NCBI RefSeq assembly: GCF_029873635.1
Contig: NC_080423.1
Coordinates: 101,060,991 to 101,124,990 of the forward strand
Direction: 5' to 3'
Length of the DNA stretch: 64,000 bases
Origin: Malania oleifera
Lineage: Eukaryota > Streptophyta > Magnoliopsida > Santalales > Ximeniaceae
The position numbers and the translations under genes are program-made. The notes under the pieces are model-generated. The model was not told where the DNA came from and did not search any database. It saw only the letters and a program-made list of their open reading frames with translations. Within the stretch, counting starts at the first letter, position 1. Each line of letters starts with the position of its first letter. Below are positions 1-12,665 of this stretch, piece by piece.

Positions 1-1597
1 CACATGCGCACAACACATCCACACAGGAATCATGCATCTCATACTTCATCTTCCAATGTCCTTAGTACGTGGCCCACACAGAGCAACTGCGTACATGTCA
101 GTACGTGGCCCACATAGGCACCTACGTACTTCTTATCTATACGTGGCCCACACAGGTACCACTAACCACATAGGGTACATAACATGGCCCACACAGGCGC
201 CATTATCCACACAGGATATAACGTGACCCACACAGGCACCACTACCCACACAGGGTATATAACATGGCTCACACAGACGCCATTATCTACACAAGATATA
301 ATGTGGCCCACACAGGCACCACTACCCACACAGGGTATATAACATTGCCCACACAGGCGCCATTATTCACCAGTATTCAATCCCCATGACCTACCCGTCA
401 TACATCAGTAAAACAAGCTCCTCGACCTGTCAATGTCCTACCCCATATAAATGACAAGATGACAAGCTCCTCAACCTGCCAACGTCGTATCATGATTTAC
501 ATCTAGGCAATATAACAACCTTCTCCTACCAACGTTATATTGAAATGCATACGAATAACCATACCAGTTAGTTCACACAGACGCATTAATGCATTTTCAC
601 ACAGGAATTCAACAAGTCAATTCATTTCCCACACAGTATCCCCACAAATCAATACATTTCCACACATGAGTCAAACATAACAACGCATTCATCATGCCAT
701 AATCATTTCAAACACCCTCACATGCAAACCCAAATACCACAGTAATTCATATTCAATTTATTAGGAAAAATTACTCCCATGTCACACGAATTTCATATCA
801 TAAACAATTATCCCAAATATAACCTTAAACCAAATAATCATTTTTTTTTCCAGTAATCAGACTATTCTGAAAATCATATAGATAAATAATAAATTTCGTA
901 TGCTCATAAATAATTGGTTCACTTTAATAAAATACTGATATAATTTTATTCCCCCTTACCTGATTCCCTGAATTATGCTTGTAGGGCTCCCAAACTTATA
1001 CCCGCGACGCTAACCCGAACCCTGATTCAATCAAATCAACCTCAATAAAATATTATTTTAATATTTCCTAATTTATAATAATTAAATACCAATTAATTTC
1101 TAAATAACCTATTTATCCTAATTTTGGGTTATTTCTACAATACCCCACGAGAATTTCACTCCGCTAGACTTTTAGAGAATCATCCCTAGATTTTCGTGGT
1201 GGTGTCCGATCGTCCATTTGGCTTAAAATTTAGGAAAAATTGAGATAAGAATGAGAATTTGGCTTATCCCACGAGATATGCTCATGTCACTCCTACGACA
1301 AATCCAGTTAGGTAGATATGTTGGTGACGAAGAATGGAGTTCGATGGTATCTTCAGATTTTCAATTGGACGAGAATCGACCGCGAAATCATAGAAAGAAG
1401 AGGAGTGGAGAGTGAGAGAATATATTTAATTTTTTCTTTCTCTTTCTTTCTTTCCTTCTGTTTTGTTCTGTGCGCGTGAATTTTTTTTCCTCTTCCTTCC
1501 TTCTGTTTTGTTCCAGCAGAAAACTTAAACACTAAGTTTTCTTTTTCTTTTTCTTTTTTTTTTCTTTCCTTTATCCTTTCTTTAACCTTATCATATA

Positions 1598-1637
<40 letters not shown>

Positions 1638-1783
1638 TATACATATATATATATATCCACAATCCTCAAATTTCTTAATTTAATTAATTTTCTTAATAAT
1701 AATTAATTAATTAATAATCATATTTTTTTAATTAATAATTTTTTTATTATTTATTTATTTATTTATTTTTTTGGGTCGTTACA
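1..1783 (-). mobile_element. Partial LTR, Ty3/gypsy type, minus orientation, cut by window edge
   Basis: Read on the minus strand the segment begins TGTAACGACCC at 1783, the same start style as the LTRs elsewhere in this window. It contains no long open frame, an A/T-rich block at 1540-1770 including an (AT)n run near 1600-1630, and a minisatellite at its far end. The other terminus lies left of the window, so it could be a solo LTR or one end of a larger copy. Family assignment rests on the terminus and general composition only. Confidence 0.5.
67..375. repeat. Minisatellite, about 41-bp unit with 82-bp alternation
   Basis: The motif CCCACACAGG recurs about every 20 bases, and full units of about 41 bp (GTGGCCCACACAGGCACC... 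then CATGGCCCACACAGGCGCC...) alternate so the clearest period is 82 bp. Units are nearly identical at 180-350 and decay leftwards. It lies inside the partial LTR. The short open frame across it is a by-product of the repeat. Confidence 0.75.
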
Positions 1784-2728
1784 AGATATCTATGTATCAC
1801 AGTTGTAGTATATGTTATATGATATCAGAACTTGGTTGACTTGGTCTAGGCTAGCATTTGCACGGTACCGTTACTGTGTGTCCATGGTCTTCGTGATCAT
1901 GATATTTATGTTAACACCGCTATACGGAGAGGTGTGAGATTAGATAGTCGATGTGGTTATTAAAGAAGTGTGCTGTGATCGCCCTTGGTGTATGGACCAG
2001 GTCTAGCAGACCCATCGGACCTACAGACTACTGTTTGATTTGACAGTGGTCGATCAACCATTGTCAGGTCCCGCCTTTGGGCCACACAACCCAGTCATGT
2101 GGGGGTAATACATGACAACATCCAACTAACCTACCAGGAATATTTTTATGTTATTATTTTTATGATATGAGATGAGATATGCTTATGAAATGCAGTATGT
2201 TCTGTCATATTTTGATATACATATGTTTTCCTAGATTTGATAAACAGTACTGAATATGTTATACATGATATATGTAGAACACAAAATACTCATGTTGTTA
2301 CATACTAGTATTAGTTTATTTTCCTTACTGAGAGGTGTCTCACCCCTATAACTTATAAACTTTTTTAGGAGCCTCAGATAGGAGAGCGGGAAAAGCCTTG
2401 CTGAGCTAGTGTTGTATATCTACCCTTTTTGAAGGGTAAGTTTCTTTTTGTAGGGATAGATAGATTTTGTTGAAAATGTCCCTAGATTTATTTTGGGATG
2501 TATATATAGAAATACTGTGGACTATAGCAATTCTGGTATATTGTAATATATGGTATTGAGATGTACATTATTATATATTTTCTGCTGCTAGAACTTCTGC
2601 TGTATGTTCTGATATATCCCTGGTACCCACGGGTCTAGGCGGATTGTAACCTGCTGAACTGGAATATGTGAAATGTGCTATTGATATTATCAATAAAAAA
2701 AAAAGTAGAAAAATGGGCAGGTCGTGAC
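1784..2728 (+). mobile_element. 3' part of a plus-oriented Ty3/gypsy-type LTR
   Basis: The segment carries CTTACTGAGAGGTGTCTCA at 2334, a block also present in the gypsy LTRs at 23278 and 31154 (reverse strand) and the solo LTR at 53478, and it ends in GGTCGTGACA at 2728. No start of this LTR is visible; the opposite-strand LTR at 1-1783 abuts it, which suggests that element landed inside it. Confidence 0.5.
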
Positions 2729-3520
2729 AACTTATTCGTTTTACCTATTAAGTTGAGACTCATCAAGTAGAGGATACAAGTTGCAATTGGGAAACGAAGT
2801 AATGAGGAACAACATATAAGGGACTTTAATAGGCTTCTTTTGTCACCAATGATACAACTCCTCAACTAGTTTTAGCTTTAATTGGAAGTTTCTTTGTAGC
2901 TAGTTTGGAAAGAGCTGAGGTGATTCAAATATTCAATGGAAACAAAAGGATTGAGTTATTTAGCTTTAAGTAATAAAAAGAATTATGTCAAAATTAAAAG
3001 GAATGATAAATGGCTTCATCGAGAGTATAAGCTTTGCATGGCGTCCTCAAGAGTCAGTTGGTCAAAATATGTTTAACTTGTGTTCTGAGTACTTTTGGAA
3101 TGTATAAAATATATAATTTAACACACTAGAGTTGTCTTCTTTAGTTTCCAAAATTACTGCCAAAATCCTCACGAGGCATATAGGCATCTCTTCTCAAAAG
3201 ATATTTCATTTTATTTTATGGAGTCAAGCTCCTTGTCAAATACTTCTATGATATGTGCGTCTATGAAGGTCAGTATGCAAAACGAATGAACTATGTAGGA
3301 GTTGCGAAAAAACAATTTATCGTGCAATTAAAAATAGTTTAAATTTGTGTTAAAGACCAAACATTGTGGGATGGAGGTCTTTCCTAATACTAAAAGAAGA
3401 TAAAAGTTTTGAACTTATTATATATCCAAGGTCGGAATAAGTTGAAACGATTTGAGTTTTTCTCACTTTTAGAATAGTGGGTCCTAATATTTATATGTTA
3501 CTATAAGAGACACTTCTAAC

Positions 3521-3524
<4 letters not shown>

Positions 3525-3604
<80 letters not shown>
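3525..3604. repeat. Compound microsatellite (CT)n(CA)n
   Basis: An uninterrupted CT run at 3525-3571 passes directly into a CA run to 3604. Confidence 0.95.
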
Positions 3605-3607
<3 letters not shown>

Positions 3608-3757
3608 TTGTGTTGAAATTGAGGAAGACTCCCCTCCCATCTACCCATTATTTATTTATTATAACAATAATTTTAATTACATTATTATTTTAATTATAAG
3701 ATCACTATTGTTGTTATTGCAATTGCTTTTGTTGTTTTATGCACAAATAAGAAAACC

Positions 3758-3760
<3 letters not shown>

Positions 3761-3793
<33 letters not shown>

Positions 3794-3910
3794 GTGTTAG
3801 TGCTAGTATTTGTCGCTACCACTATTGTTGTTATATGGTGATATTCAATTGATGGAAAATCCAAATAATAATAATAATAATAATAATAAAAATAATAATA
3901 ATAATAATAA
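3761..3910. repeat. Trinucleotide microsatellites ATT and AAT
   Basis: An ATT run at about 3761-3793 and an AAT run at about 3864-3909 lie 70 bp apart. They read as near reverse complements and could pair as a hairpin. Confidence 0.9.
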
Positions 3911-4782
3911 GCTTTTACTTTATTATTGTTGCAGTTGTCATTGTTATTACTTATTAAAAACTCTCAAAAATAAAGATACTCTAGAGCTCACAATAAATGA
4001 ACCGTAAGCTCAAACAAACAAAGATGGTGACAAACCTCATCAAAGAAAATAACAACCAATCAAAGCAATTTCTACGCTACTTTTTTTTTAATTTCTCGTG
4101 ATGGAGGATTGTGCTTTCTCAATTAAGATGGACTAACAAGTGATTTTGTTCTATGTTAGTCGGAATAACACAAATTTTTACATGATTATCCACCTTAAAA
4201 ATGGGATATTGAATTTCTTGTAAAGATTCTATCCCTATACAATAACTATTTTATTTTCCATCCCATTCCATTTCAAAGAAGAACTTGAGGAGAAAGAAGA
4301 TGTAGCACTCCTGAGCAATAGAACGAAGCCCAATTTGATGAAATCGAACAAGATAACACATTGAACAATAAGAGGAAAGCAGGCAGAGAATAAGAGCCCA
4401 TGCCATCCCAAAGTTTTGATGCTTTTATATGGATCTAGCAATAAAATTGGACAATTGGTGCAAAAATTTCGTCCGAATATATCTACTTAAATACAGAGTT
4501 GATCCTATAAAGTTCCAAACTCGAGATGTCTGAGTTGACCACTCGCCTAAGAATGTTCATTTACTGCCTACGAACTTGCATTTATTACTCATAGTTCAGC
4601 CTGCTGTCTCATGTTGGCTCTCCTTTGTGAGCGAGTAGGAAGAAATTAATTCACAAGGCTTTGCATTCACTGAGTAGGTTCTAAATTCCAAAACTTGTTC
4701 ATTTGCAGACAACACAGAGAACAGCTACCATTTGAACCAGAGCAATATTTTTCCCGTTGCAACCGACCTCCCAGGGTGAATC

Positions 4783-5457
4783 TCTGAGGCAGAAAATATA
4801 ATCCCAAATATTCAAATATCATGTAAACACCATGCATCTCAATTTCAGGGCATGTATTTCAATAATTAGAGCAATATTCTAGAGAACATGAGCTTGAGTA
4901 GGAATATTATGAATTGTGCTACAAAAACATGCAAAATCGAAGAGATCATTCTTGGCAGATTTACTTCCACGCAACTCTTCAAATGCTGAATTTTCCGTTT
5001 GAAGTAGTCTGAGGCAGAAAATATAATCCCAAATATTCAAATATCATGTAAACACCATGCATCTCAATTTCAGGGCATGTATTTCAATAATTAGAGCAAT
5101 ATTCTAGAGAACGTGAGCTTGAGTAGGAATATTATGAATTGTGCTACAAAAACATGCAAAATCGAAGAGATCATTCTTGGCAGATTTACTTCCACGCAAC
5201 TCTTCAAATGCTGAATTTTCCGTTTGAAGTAGTCTGAGGCAGAAAATATAATCCCAAATATTCAAATATCATGTAAACACCATGCATCTCAATTTCAGGG
5301 CATGTATTTCAATAATTAGAGCAATATTCTAGAGAACATGAGCTTGAGTAGGAATATTATGAATTGTGCTCCAAAAACATGCAAAATCGAAGAGATCATT
5401 CTTGGCAGATTTACTTCCACGCAACTCTTCAAATGCTGAATTTTCCGTTTGAAGTAG
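4783..5457. repeat. 225-bp tandem repeat, three copies
   Basis: Copies start at 4783, 5008 and 5233, each opening TCTGAGGCAGAAAATATAAT and ending GTTTGAAGTAG. I see only isolated substitutions between copies (for example acatg/acgtg near 5111, ctacaa/ctccaa near 5370), so the array is recent. It lies beyond the 3' end of the PPR relic, with older duplications just to its right. No protein is recognisable in it. Confidence 0.95.
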
Positions 5458-6640
5458 TCAAAAACATATAACTGGAGCTGAAGTCCAAGCATGGAGCCAA
5501 CAAGGAATAATATCCCCTGCAAAGCTGTTTTGTTCTGCAGCATTATATTACAACCTCACATTCGAAGAATTTGAGCGTTAACGTAGTGATCTGTCCAATG
5601 GACTATCCATAAAGTCCAGAACATTTTGCATTGGCACCTTCTTTCTAAATTAAAGCCCCATTGATTCCCTGGCCCACAGTAGTACAAGGCAAAATCTTCG
5701 GTTATTCATGCCGCAAATGGTGCCTTGTACAGTTTTGGGTTTAATGCAAAGCTTCCCCAACCATGGAACAATATCATTCCATGCAAAATCATTTTAGTTC
5801 TGCAATATCTAAACTTCACCGAGCCTCGGTTCTAATACTTCACTCTCTTTATGCAGCCCAGAACCCTTTTCCCTGTCGCCCGCTTTGTAAATTAGAGTCA
5901 TTGATGTCCTGGCCCACATTAGGCCATGGCTAGATCCTTGTTACTATTGTCACTGAGACCTCTCATGAAGCACGGGCACTCAGATACAAAATTGCCTGCA
6001 AAGTAAATGAGTTCGTAGTTAATACTACTGTCAGCAGTACTGGAAGGTTAAAACAAAAACAGACAGGAAACAAGATGAAACCAATATAATGCAATACAAA
6101 AAGATATGATGCAACTTGTTATGAACGTATTTTCCCCACATGGTGTTATGCATGTGATGAACAAGACGATGCAATTCAAATTTGATGCAGCTTGCCATGA
6201 AAGTATTTTGCCCACATATGGGGCATGCATGTGATATCCAACAAACAAAATATAAATGTTTTAAGGGAAATCAATGCAGGAAAAAAATTTAATTGGGCTG
6301 AGAAACTAATATATAAAAACCAACTATAACCAATTTGACTAGAGCAGTTCATCCCATACCCATGAATATAAGAAAGCAGAGAAGACACCCAATTGGCTGG
6401 GAGGAAAGTTTCAGATCCTCAAGAACTTATTCCAGGCCATGGGTCCATCTTTTTTTATGAGACAAGTAAAATTCAAATGTCCAAGGGAAAACAAAAGCAG
6501 AAAACAGTTGAACTAGGCTGAGAAGCTAACATATAAAAACCAGCTGTAATCATTTGACTTGAGCAGTTCATCCCCATGCTGGAATCAAGAAGAAAGTAGA
6601 GAAGCCAACCAACTGGCTGGGGAGTGAGAGTTTCTGCACA
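5458..6640. repeat. Older, diverged tandem duplications
   Basis: Three separate events can be seen. About 6244-6452 and 6472-6677 are two diverged copies (period about 221 bp) sharing GGTCCATCTTTT at their ends and GAGCAGTTCATCCC inside. About 6109 and 6184 start two copies of a roughly 75-bp unit (ATTTTCCCCACAT / ATTTTGCCCACAT). The phrase CTGGCCCACA at about 5670 and 5911 marks a roughly 240-bp older pair. The region flanks the dead PPR gene downstream. Confidence 0.65.
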
Positions 6641-7794
6641 TCAAAAACTATTTCTAGGCCATAGGGTCCATCTTTTATAATTTAACCTCCATGACCTTGA
6701 AGCATTTCTTGTTATGTTTTTACAGTATATTAAACTGCCTCTTGAACCCAAACTACAGCCAATCAGCTTCTTGACATATCCTCTCTCATTTCGTTTCTCA
6801 ACTCGACTGAGTTGGCCCATACTGAAGCTGAAGCAAATATGTTCAACAATAGAACATTGGCTGAGGTTCATTCTTTCCAACTCAATCAACACCTGCACAA
6901 TTCTGTTTCCAGCTCCAATGTCACCATGTTTATTGCAAGCACCCAAAAGTGCCTTACAAAGAAGAGATTTTGATTGAAATGGAGCTTTCTTTATTAAATC
7001 CTCTGCTTCATCCACCCTTTTAAATCAACCTGTGATATCAACCCTGAAGGCATAATGATTCATTGTCACTACCACACCGTATTCACTTTCACGGACTCAA
7101 AATACTGCCAACCTTCCTTCACAAGCCCAGCATGACTGCATGCAGTAAAACCCCAATAAAAGTGACACCATCTGGTGCCAGACCAGCTCCTTTCATCTCC
7201 TTGAACAGCTCAACAGATTTCTTCCCAAGCCCATAATGAGCATACCCAACCATCATTCCCCTCCAAGACACTACATTATGATCTTTTGTTTCATCAAACA
7301 ACTTACATGCTTCTATAATGCTTCCACAGTTACATATTTATGAGGGAAGAAACAACATGTAAATGAAACTTGAACCCAGTTCTGAAAATGCAGGCATGGA
7401 ACTCCTTGCCCATTTCCAGTGCTGCTAAGCCAGCACAAGCTGAAAGACAGCTAGACAAGATGGACTCATCAACAGGGAAAATGTATGCACTTTGAACTTC
7501 TGTAAAAACCTTTTGGATCCATGCTGAAATCATGGTACTCCAAGGGGCAATGTATTGCTCATTCATGGATAAGAATACCATGTATGCACTGTGGATTTTC
7601 TGTTTACTTTGATGCATACAAATTGATCAGTGCGCTTCAAACAAATGGATGAAGCTTCAAACCCTAACTTAATGACACAACCATGAATTTCTTTTCCTTT
7701 ATCAAGTGGAACAAATTTGGATAACAGTGACTAAGGTATATTGGCTTGGTTTTGTGGACTCTGGAGATAAAAGCATAACAAGAAATAGCCTTAA
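6641..7794 (-). pseudogene. PPR protein pseudogene, C-terminal part
   Basis: Minus-strand frames here read as a PLS-class plant pentatricopeptide-repeat protein. About 7664-7794 holds the segment ending GKEIHGCVIKLGF, 7330-7617 has SACAGLAALEMGKEFHACI, 7119-7301 has NVVSWRGMMVGYAHYGLGKK and PDGVTFIGVL, and 6900-7015 has the E-motif-like ALLGACNKHGDI. These are standard PPR and E-motif phrases; family members act mostly in organelle RNA processing. The pieces lie in different frames, so several frameshifts separate them. No DYW domain is seen downstream. The upstream half continues at 12666-14098, on the far side of the copia insertion. A working product is very unlikely. Confidence 0.85.
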
Positions 7795-8309
7795 TGTTGT
7801 GCAAATTAATGCGCAGCGGGAAAAAAAAAAAATTGATTGTGCAATGCAGCAACTAACAATGAATAATACAAAAAAAAATCACACAAATAATAAGGAAAGC
7901 AAATAAATAATGACACAAGAATTAACATGGTTCGGTAATGTGCCTACGTTCACGAGAGCAAGTGGCAGCTGAAATTCACTATCTATCAAAACTAGGGTTA
8001 CAACATTATATATATGCTAACCGTACATATGCAGAGGGATTAGAAAGTTCCCTAAATACCCCTGTATCAATCCTCGGAGGATTTGCCTCCAAATCCCCAA
8101 CTTATTGATCTTCCCAATTCAAATTTCAAAAATAGTGCCGAACAAAAACCGTCAACGGTTTCAGACAAAACGTCAATGGTTTCTTCCTAAGCCTGAATCG
8201 TCGATCAAATCATTGACTATTTCTTCCTGCAGACTAACTTCCTTATTTTTTCCCTAGCATGCTTTCTCTGTACATGTGTTCTACTCAATATGAGTGACAT
8301 ACTACAACA
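7795..8309 (-). repeat. 3' LTR of the copia element
   Basis: This 515-bp repeat matches 12119-12660. It begins on the plus strand TGTTGTGCAAATTAATGCG and ends ACTACAACA. It contains imperfect ACCGTCAACGGTTT-type palindromic phrases near 8145-8215. Confidence 0.9.
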
Positions 8310-11300
8310 ATCTCCACCTTGGCGAATATTCACCCTTTAGGAGAAAAACGAAAACATAACCTACAGCTCCACCTAATATAATAGGTTAGGATACCTCCCA
8401 TCCAGCAACTGGATATGTGGATCAAGAGTAAGCAATGCTTGAACTTGTCCATGGTAACAGACTTTGTCAACATGTCTGCTGCATTTTCAGAAGTGTGAAC
8501 TTTCTTAAGCAATATTTCACCAGAAGAGACCAATTCCCTGATCTTGTGAAACCTCACATCTATGTGCTTGGTTTTCGCATGATACACCTGGTTTTTCGCC
8601 AAATAAATGGCACTCTGGCTATCAAAATGCAGCTAAACTCTACCTTATTGAATACCTAGCTCCTTGATCAATCCTATAAGTCACAACGCTTCCTTGGCAG
8701 TCTCAGCTACTGCCTTGTACTTCAATTCAGTTGTAGATAGTGCAATTAGAGACTGAACCATGGACCTCCAACAAATAGGTCCTCCCACAAGGGTGAATAC
8801 ATACCATGCGGTAGACCTCCTGTCATTTAAGTCCCCTGCATAGTCTGTATCCACATACTCCACCACTAAAGGAATACCCTGTTGCCTGCTGAACATGATG
8901 TCATAGTCTGTAGTACCCTCAAGTATCTGAAAATCTACTTGACTGCATCCCAATGTTGTCGACTTGAATTTTAAAGAAACTTGCTCACCACCCACAGCTT
9001 GTGCCAAGTCTGGTATTGTACAAACCGTAGCATACATCAAGCACCTCATTGCACTGGCATATGGGACCTTTGACATGTTATGAACTTTATCATCTGACTT
9101 CAGACACTGGGTGGTAGACAATCTAAAATGATTCGCCAACAGTGTATTCACTGGTTTTGCATTATCCATGCTATACCTCTCCAACACCTTCTCAACATAA
9201 CTACGTTGAGAAAACCACAATCTCCTAAAAGCTCTGTCCCTACGAACCTCAATCCCAAGAATCCTCTTGGCCGCACCCAAATCTTTTAAGTCAAATTCTT
9301 GACTCAACTGAGTTTTCAACTTGTTGACCTCAGTCATACTCTTCGCAACAATTAACATGTCATTCACATAAAGCAATAAAAAAAATGAATAAACCATCAT
9401 CAAGGCTCTTCACATAAACGTAACAATCATACTCACATTTCCTGTAGCCAATTCAGATCATGTAGGAGTCAAACCGCTTGTACCATTGCTTCGGAGACTG
9501 CTTTAGCCTGTAAAGTGATTTCCTCAATTTACAGACCAAGTGTTCCCACCTACTAGGTAGATTGAACCCTTCTGGTTGTACCATATAAATCAACTCCTCC
9601 AAATCACCATGCAAAAACACTGTCTTTATGTCCATCTACTCCAAATGCATATCGAAATGCGCTACGAATCCCAACATTGCCCTGATGGAAGTGTTTCTGA
9701 CCATAAGAGAGAATATCTCATCATAATCAATCCCTTTCCTCTGTGAGTAACCCTTTGCTACCAAACGAGCTTTGAATTTTTCTCCTTCCTTTTACTGATA
9801 CTGCTTGTTTCTTCCTATATGCCCATTTGCACCCTATCGCTCTCTTCCCCTCTCGAAGCTCCACTAACTCCCACGGTTGGTTCTTATGCAAAGACTTCAT
9901 CTCCTCCACCATAACACCCATCCATCTACTTTTCTCTTGACTATGTACCGTCTCTTGAAAAGTAGTAGGATTCCCGCTACTAGTAATGAGTGCATAAGAA
10001 ATTAGATCATCAAATCCATACTTAGGCGATGACCTGATAGTGCATCTGGGCCTGTCTGTAGCTATAATGTGATACTGTTGGTCTCCTGAGCTAAAACTCC
10101 CTACATTCTGAACTTTTTCATCTCTGCCATGAGTCTTTAACTCCACCTGCACCACATGCTCATTGTTGCTACAATTTTTTGGCACCTGTTTCTCTTCTTC
10201 TTCCTGAGTACGTTGCAACATGATTTTCTCATCAAAAACTATATCTCTACTAATCACCACCTTATTTGCTTTCAGATCCCACAGCTTGAACCCACCCCTT
10301 CCTAATACCCCAAAAAATGCACTATCTAGACTTTACATCATACTTCGATCTCTCCTCACTAGAAATGTGTACATAGGCTAGACATCCAAACACTCTCAAA
10401 TCAGAGTAGTCTACCGCGTTGCCTGTCCACACCTTTTCTGTAACTTTCTCATCAAGTACAGCCCTTGGTGATCTGTTAATCAAGAAACATGTCATATTTA
10501 CTGTCTCTGCCCAAAAGTTTTTTGCAAGCCTTGTATTTACTTTCTTGCGTACTGTGAAATGTCTCCTAATGCCATGCTACTCGCACAACTCCATGAACCT
10601 CGAATCAGTGTACTTAGTACCATTGTCGGACTTGAGGCATTTGATCTTCCTCTCGGTCTGGTTTTACACTTCAGCTTTGTGTGTGGCTGTCATGAACTGC
10701 ACCCTTTTCTGTTTCTCAAGTACCCAATACTTGCAAAAATTCAACTTGCATGTTTTGACACCCTTCAAAAGATTCTCTTATGAAGCTCCATCATCCCACG
10801 CTCACTTATATGCCCTAACTGTATATGCCACAAAATAGTACTATCCAATTGAGACTCTGTAGCTGCAGATCCACCTATAACTGTGGTACCTAACAGTGTA
10901 TATATATTCCCTAGTAATTTTTGCCCTTTCATCCAGTTAGGACTCCTTTCTCACCTTCATTACCCCACTTGTAGACTTGTAACTAAACTCATTACAGTCT
11001 AAAGTGCCCAATGAAATCAGATTCTTCCTTAACTCCGATATATGCCTAACATCACATAACGTTCCCACAACACCATCAAACATTTTAATTCTAATATTCC
11101 ATATTCCGACAATTTTGCATGAAGCATCATTTCCCATCAGAACAGAATCAGAATTTACCAACCTGTAAGTGGGGAACCAATATTTGTTGGGCGTCATGTG
11201 ATAAGAGGGCGTCAAATCTAAGATCCAAGAATCCGTGAGACAATCTGAACCGGATGAAACCGAAATCATATCACCATCACCGCTCTATGAGTCTCCTTCT

Positions 11301-12118
11301 TCCACTATATTTGCATATTTTGATGAATCCTCTTTATTTTCTGCATTCCCCTTCTTCCTCTCTAGAAAATATAGTTTTATGTGCCCCTTTTTCCCGCACT
11401 TAAAACACCATACGTCTTTCCTCTTCCTGGAATTGGTCCGAGCTTTATTGCTACCCGGTTCGCTCCGAAGCTTGCTTCTCCCACGTTACTGGTTACTCTT
11501 CACCACAAGCCCTTCACCTTGTGAACTCTCATCGCTGGCTTTCTTTCTCTGATGAAAACCCAAAAGAGCACTCGTGATATTCTATAATTTTGGAGTTTTT
11601 TTGTTAGAATTGTAACCAAATTTTCATACGTAGGAGACGTAGATAAGGAATTTAACAGCATCTATGCTTTGTCTTCATCTTCGAACTTCACATCAACCCG
11701 CTTCAGATCACTGATGATCTCATTGAACACGTTGATGTGTTGATTCAGATCCGAACCCTCTAACATCTTAAGCCCATATAGTTTCTGCTTAAGATACAAC
11801 TTGTTCATCAATGACTTGGACATTTACTGACTCTTTAGTTTTAGTCAAACTGCCACCAGCGATTCCTCATCCTTGACGTGATACATCACGTCATCAGCCA
11901 GACAAAGTCTGATAGTCACTACAGCCTTCGCTTCCAATTCTTTCAAACTCATGTCGTCCATGCCTTCCAGCTGTCTTCCATATTGATGCCTTCACCATAT
12001 CATACTGCACTAAACCTTCCTCTACCAAAGTCCGAAATTTCTCGATCCATCGAACTTGACAATATCCAACTTCGCAAAAGAAATTCTAGGCATTGTAACC
12101 AATTGCTCTGATACCAAT

Positions 12119-12660
12119 TTTTTGTGCAAATTAATGCGTAGCAGAAAAAAAAAAATCAAATTGTGCAATGTAGCAATTAATGATGAACAATATGAAAAAC
12201 AATCACACAAATAATAAGGAAAGCAATTAAACAATGCCACAAGAATTATCGGGGTTCGACAATGTGCCTATGTCCACGGGAGGAAGTGGCAGCTAAAATT
12301 CACTATCTATTAAAACCAGGATTACAACATTGTATATATGTTAACCCTACATGTACAGAGGGATTAGAAAGTTCCCTAAATATCCCTGTATCAATCTTCA
12401 GAGGATTTGCCTTTGAATCCCTAACCTATTGATCTTTCCAATTCAAAATTCAAAAACAGCGCCGAACAAAACCGTCAATGGTTTCTTATTGAGACTGAAA
12501 CCGTTGATGATTTTAGACAAAATGTCGATGGTTTTTTCCTGAGCTTGAACCGTCGATGTAACCGTTGACTGTTTCTTCCTGCAAACCAGCTTCCTCGCTT
12601 TTCCACACCATGCTTTCTTTGCATATATGTTTCACTCAATATGAGCCACATACTACAACA
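12119..12660 (-). repeat. 5' LTR of the copia element
   Basis: About 542 bp, paired with 7795-8309. Its inner boundary is set by the adjoining tRNA-Met primer-binding site and is uncertain by a few bases because of a T run; its outer end ACTACAACA at 12660 is followed by the CTTAA duplication. Confidence 0.88.
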
Positions 12661-12665
12661 CTTAA

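Larger units (their letters stand above)
2729..4782. other. Intergenic, no gene recognised
   Basis: No open frame with recognisable protein character on either strand. The stretch holds the CT/CA and AAT-type microsatellites listed separately; the asparagine-rich frame at 3810-4007 is produced by the AAT repeat. Confidence 0.6.
7795..12660 (-). mobile_element. Ty1/copia retrotransposon, broken, minus orientation
   Basis: The 4.87-kb element is bounded by TGTTGT...ACAACA ends and a perfect 5-bp target duplication CTTAA at 7790-7794 and 12661-12665. LTRs are 7795-8309 and about 12119-12660. A primer-binding site complementary to initiator tRNA-Met (TTGGTATCAGAGC, minus strand) lies at 12105-12117, and a purine tract adjoins the left LTR. 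Parts in element order: gag start near 12100, protease/gag region about 10.9-11.3 kb, integrase about 9.9-10.9 kb, reverse transcriptase about 9.0-9.9 kb, RNase H about 8.3-8.95 kb. The style (SLYRLKQSPKQW, ALSTTE) suggests the Tork/TNT1 lineage. It carries many breaks and is a fossil; its LTRs differ by roughly a tenth, older than the gypsy element at 23 kb. Confidence 0.92.

Noticed and set aside
3810-4007. Asparagine-rich 65-aa frame
   Set aside because: Produced by the AAT microsatellite; no start context, splice signals or flanking protein character.
6641-7617. Working PPR gene
   Set aside because: Frames change several times and a copia element splits the coding sequence.
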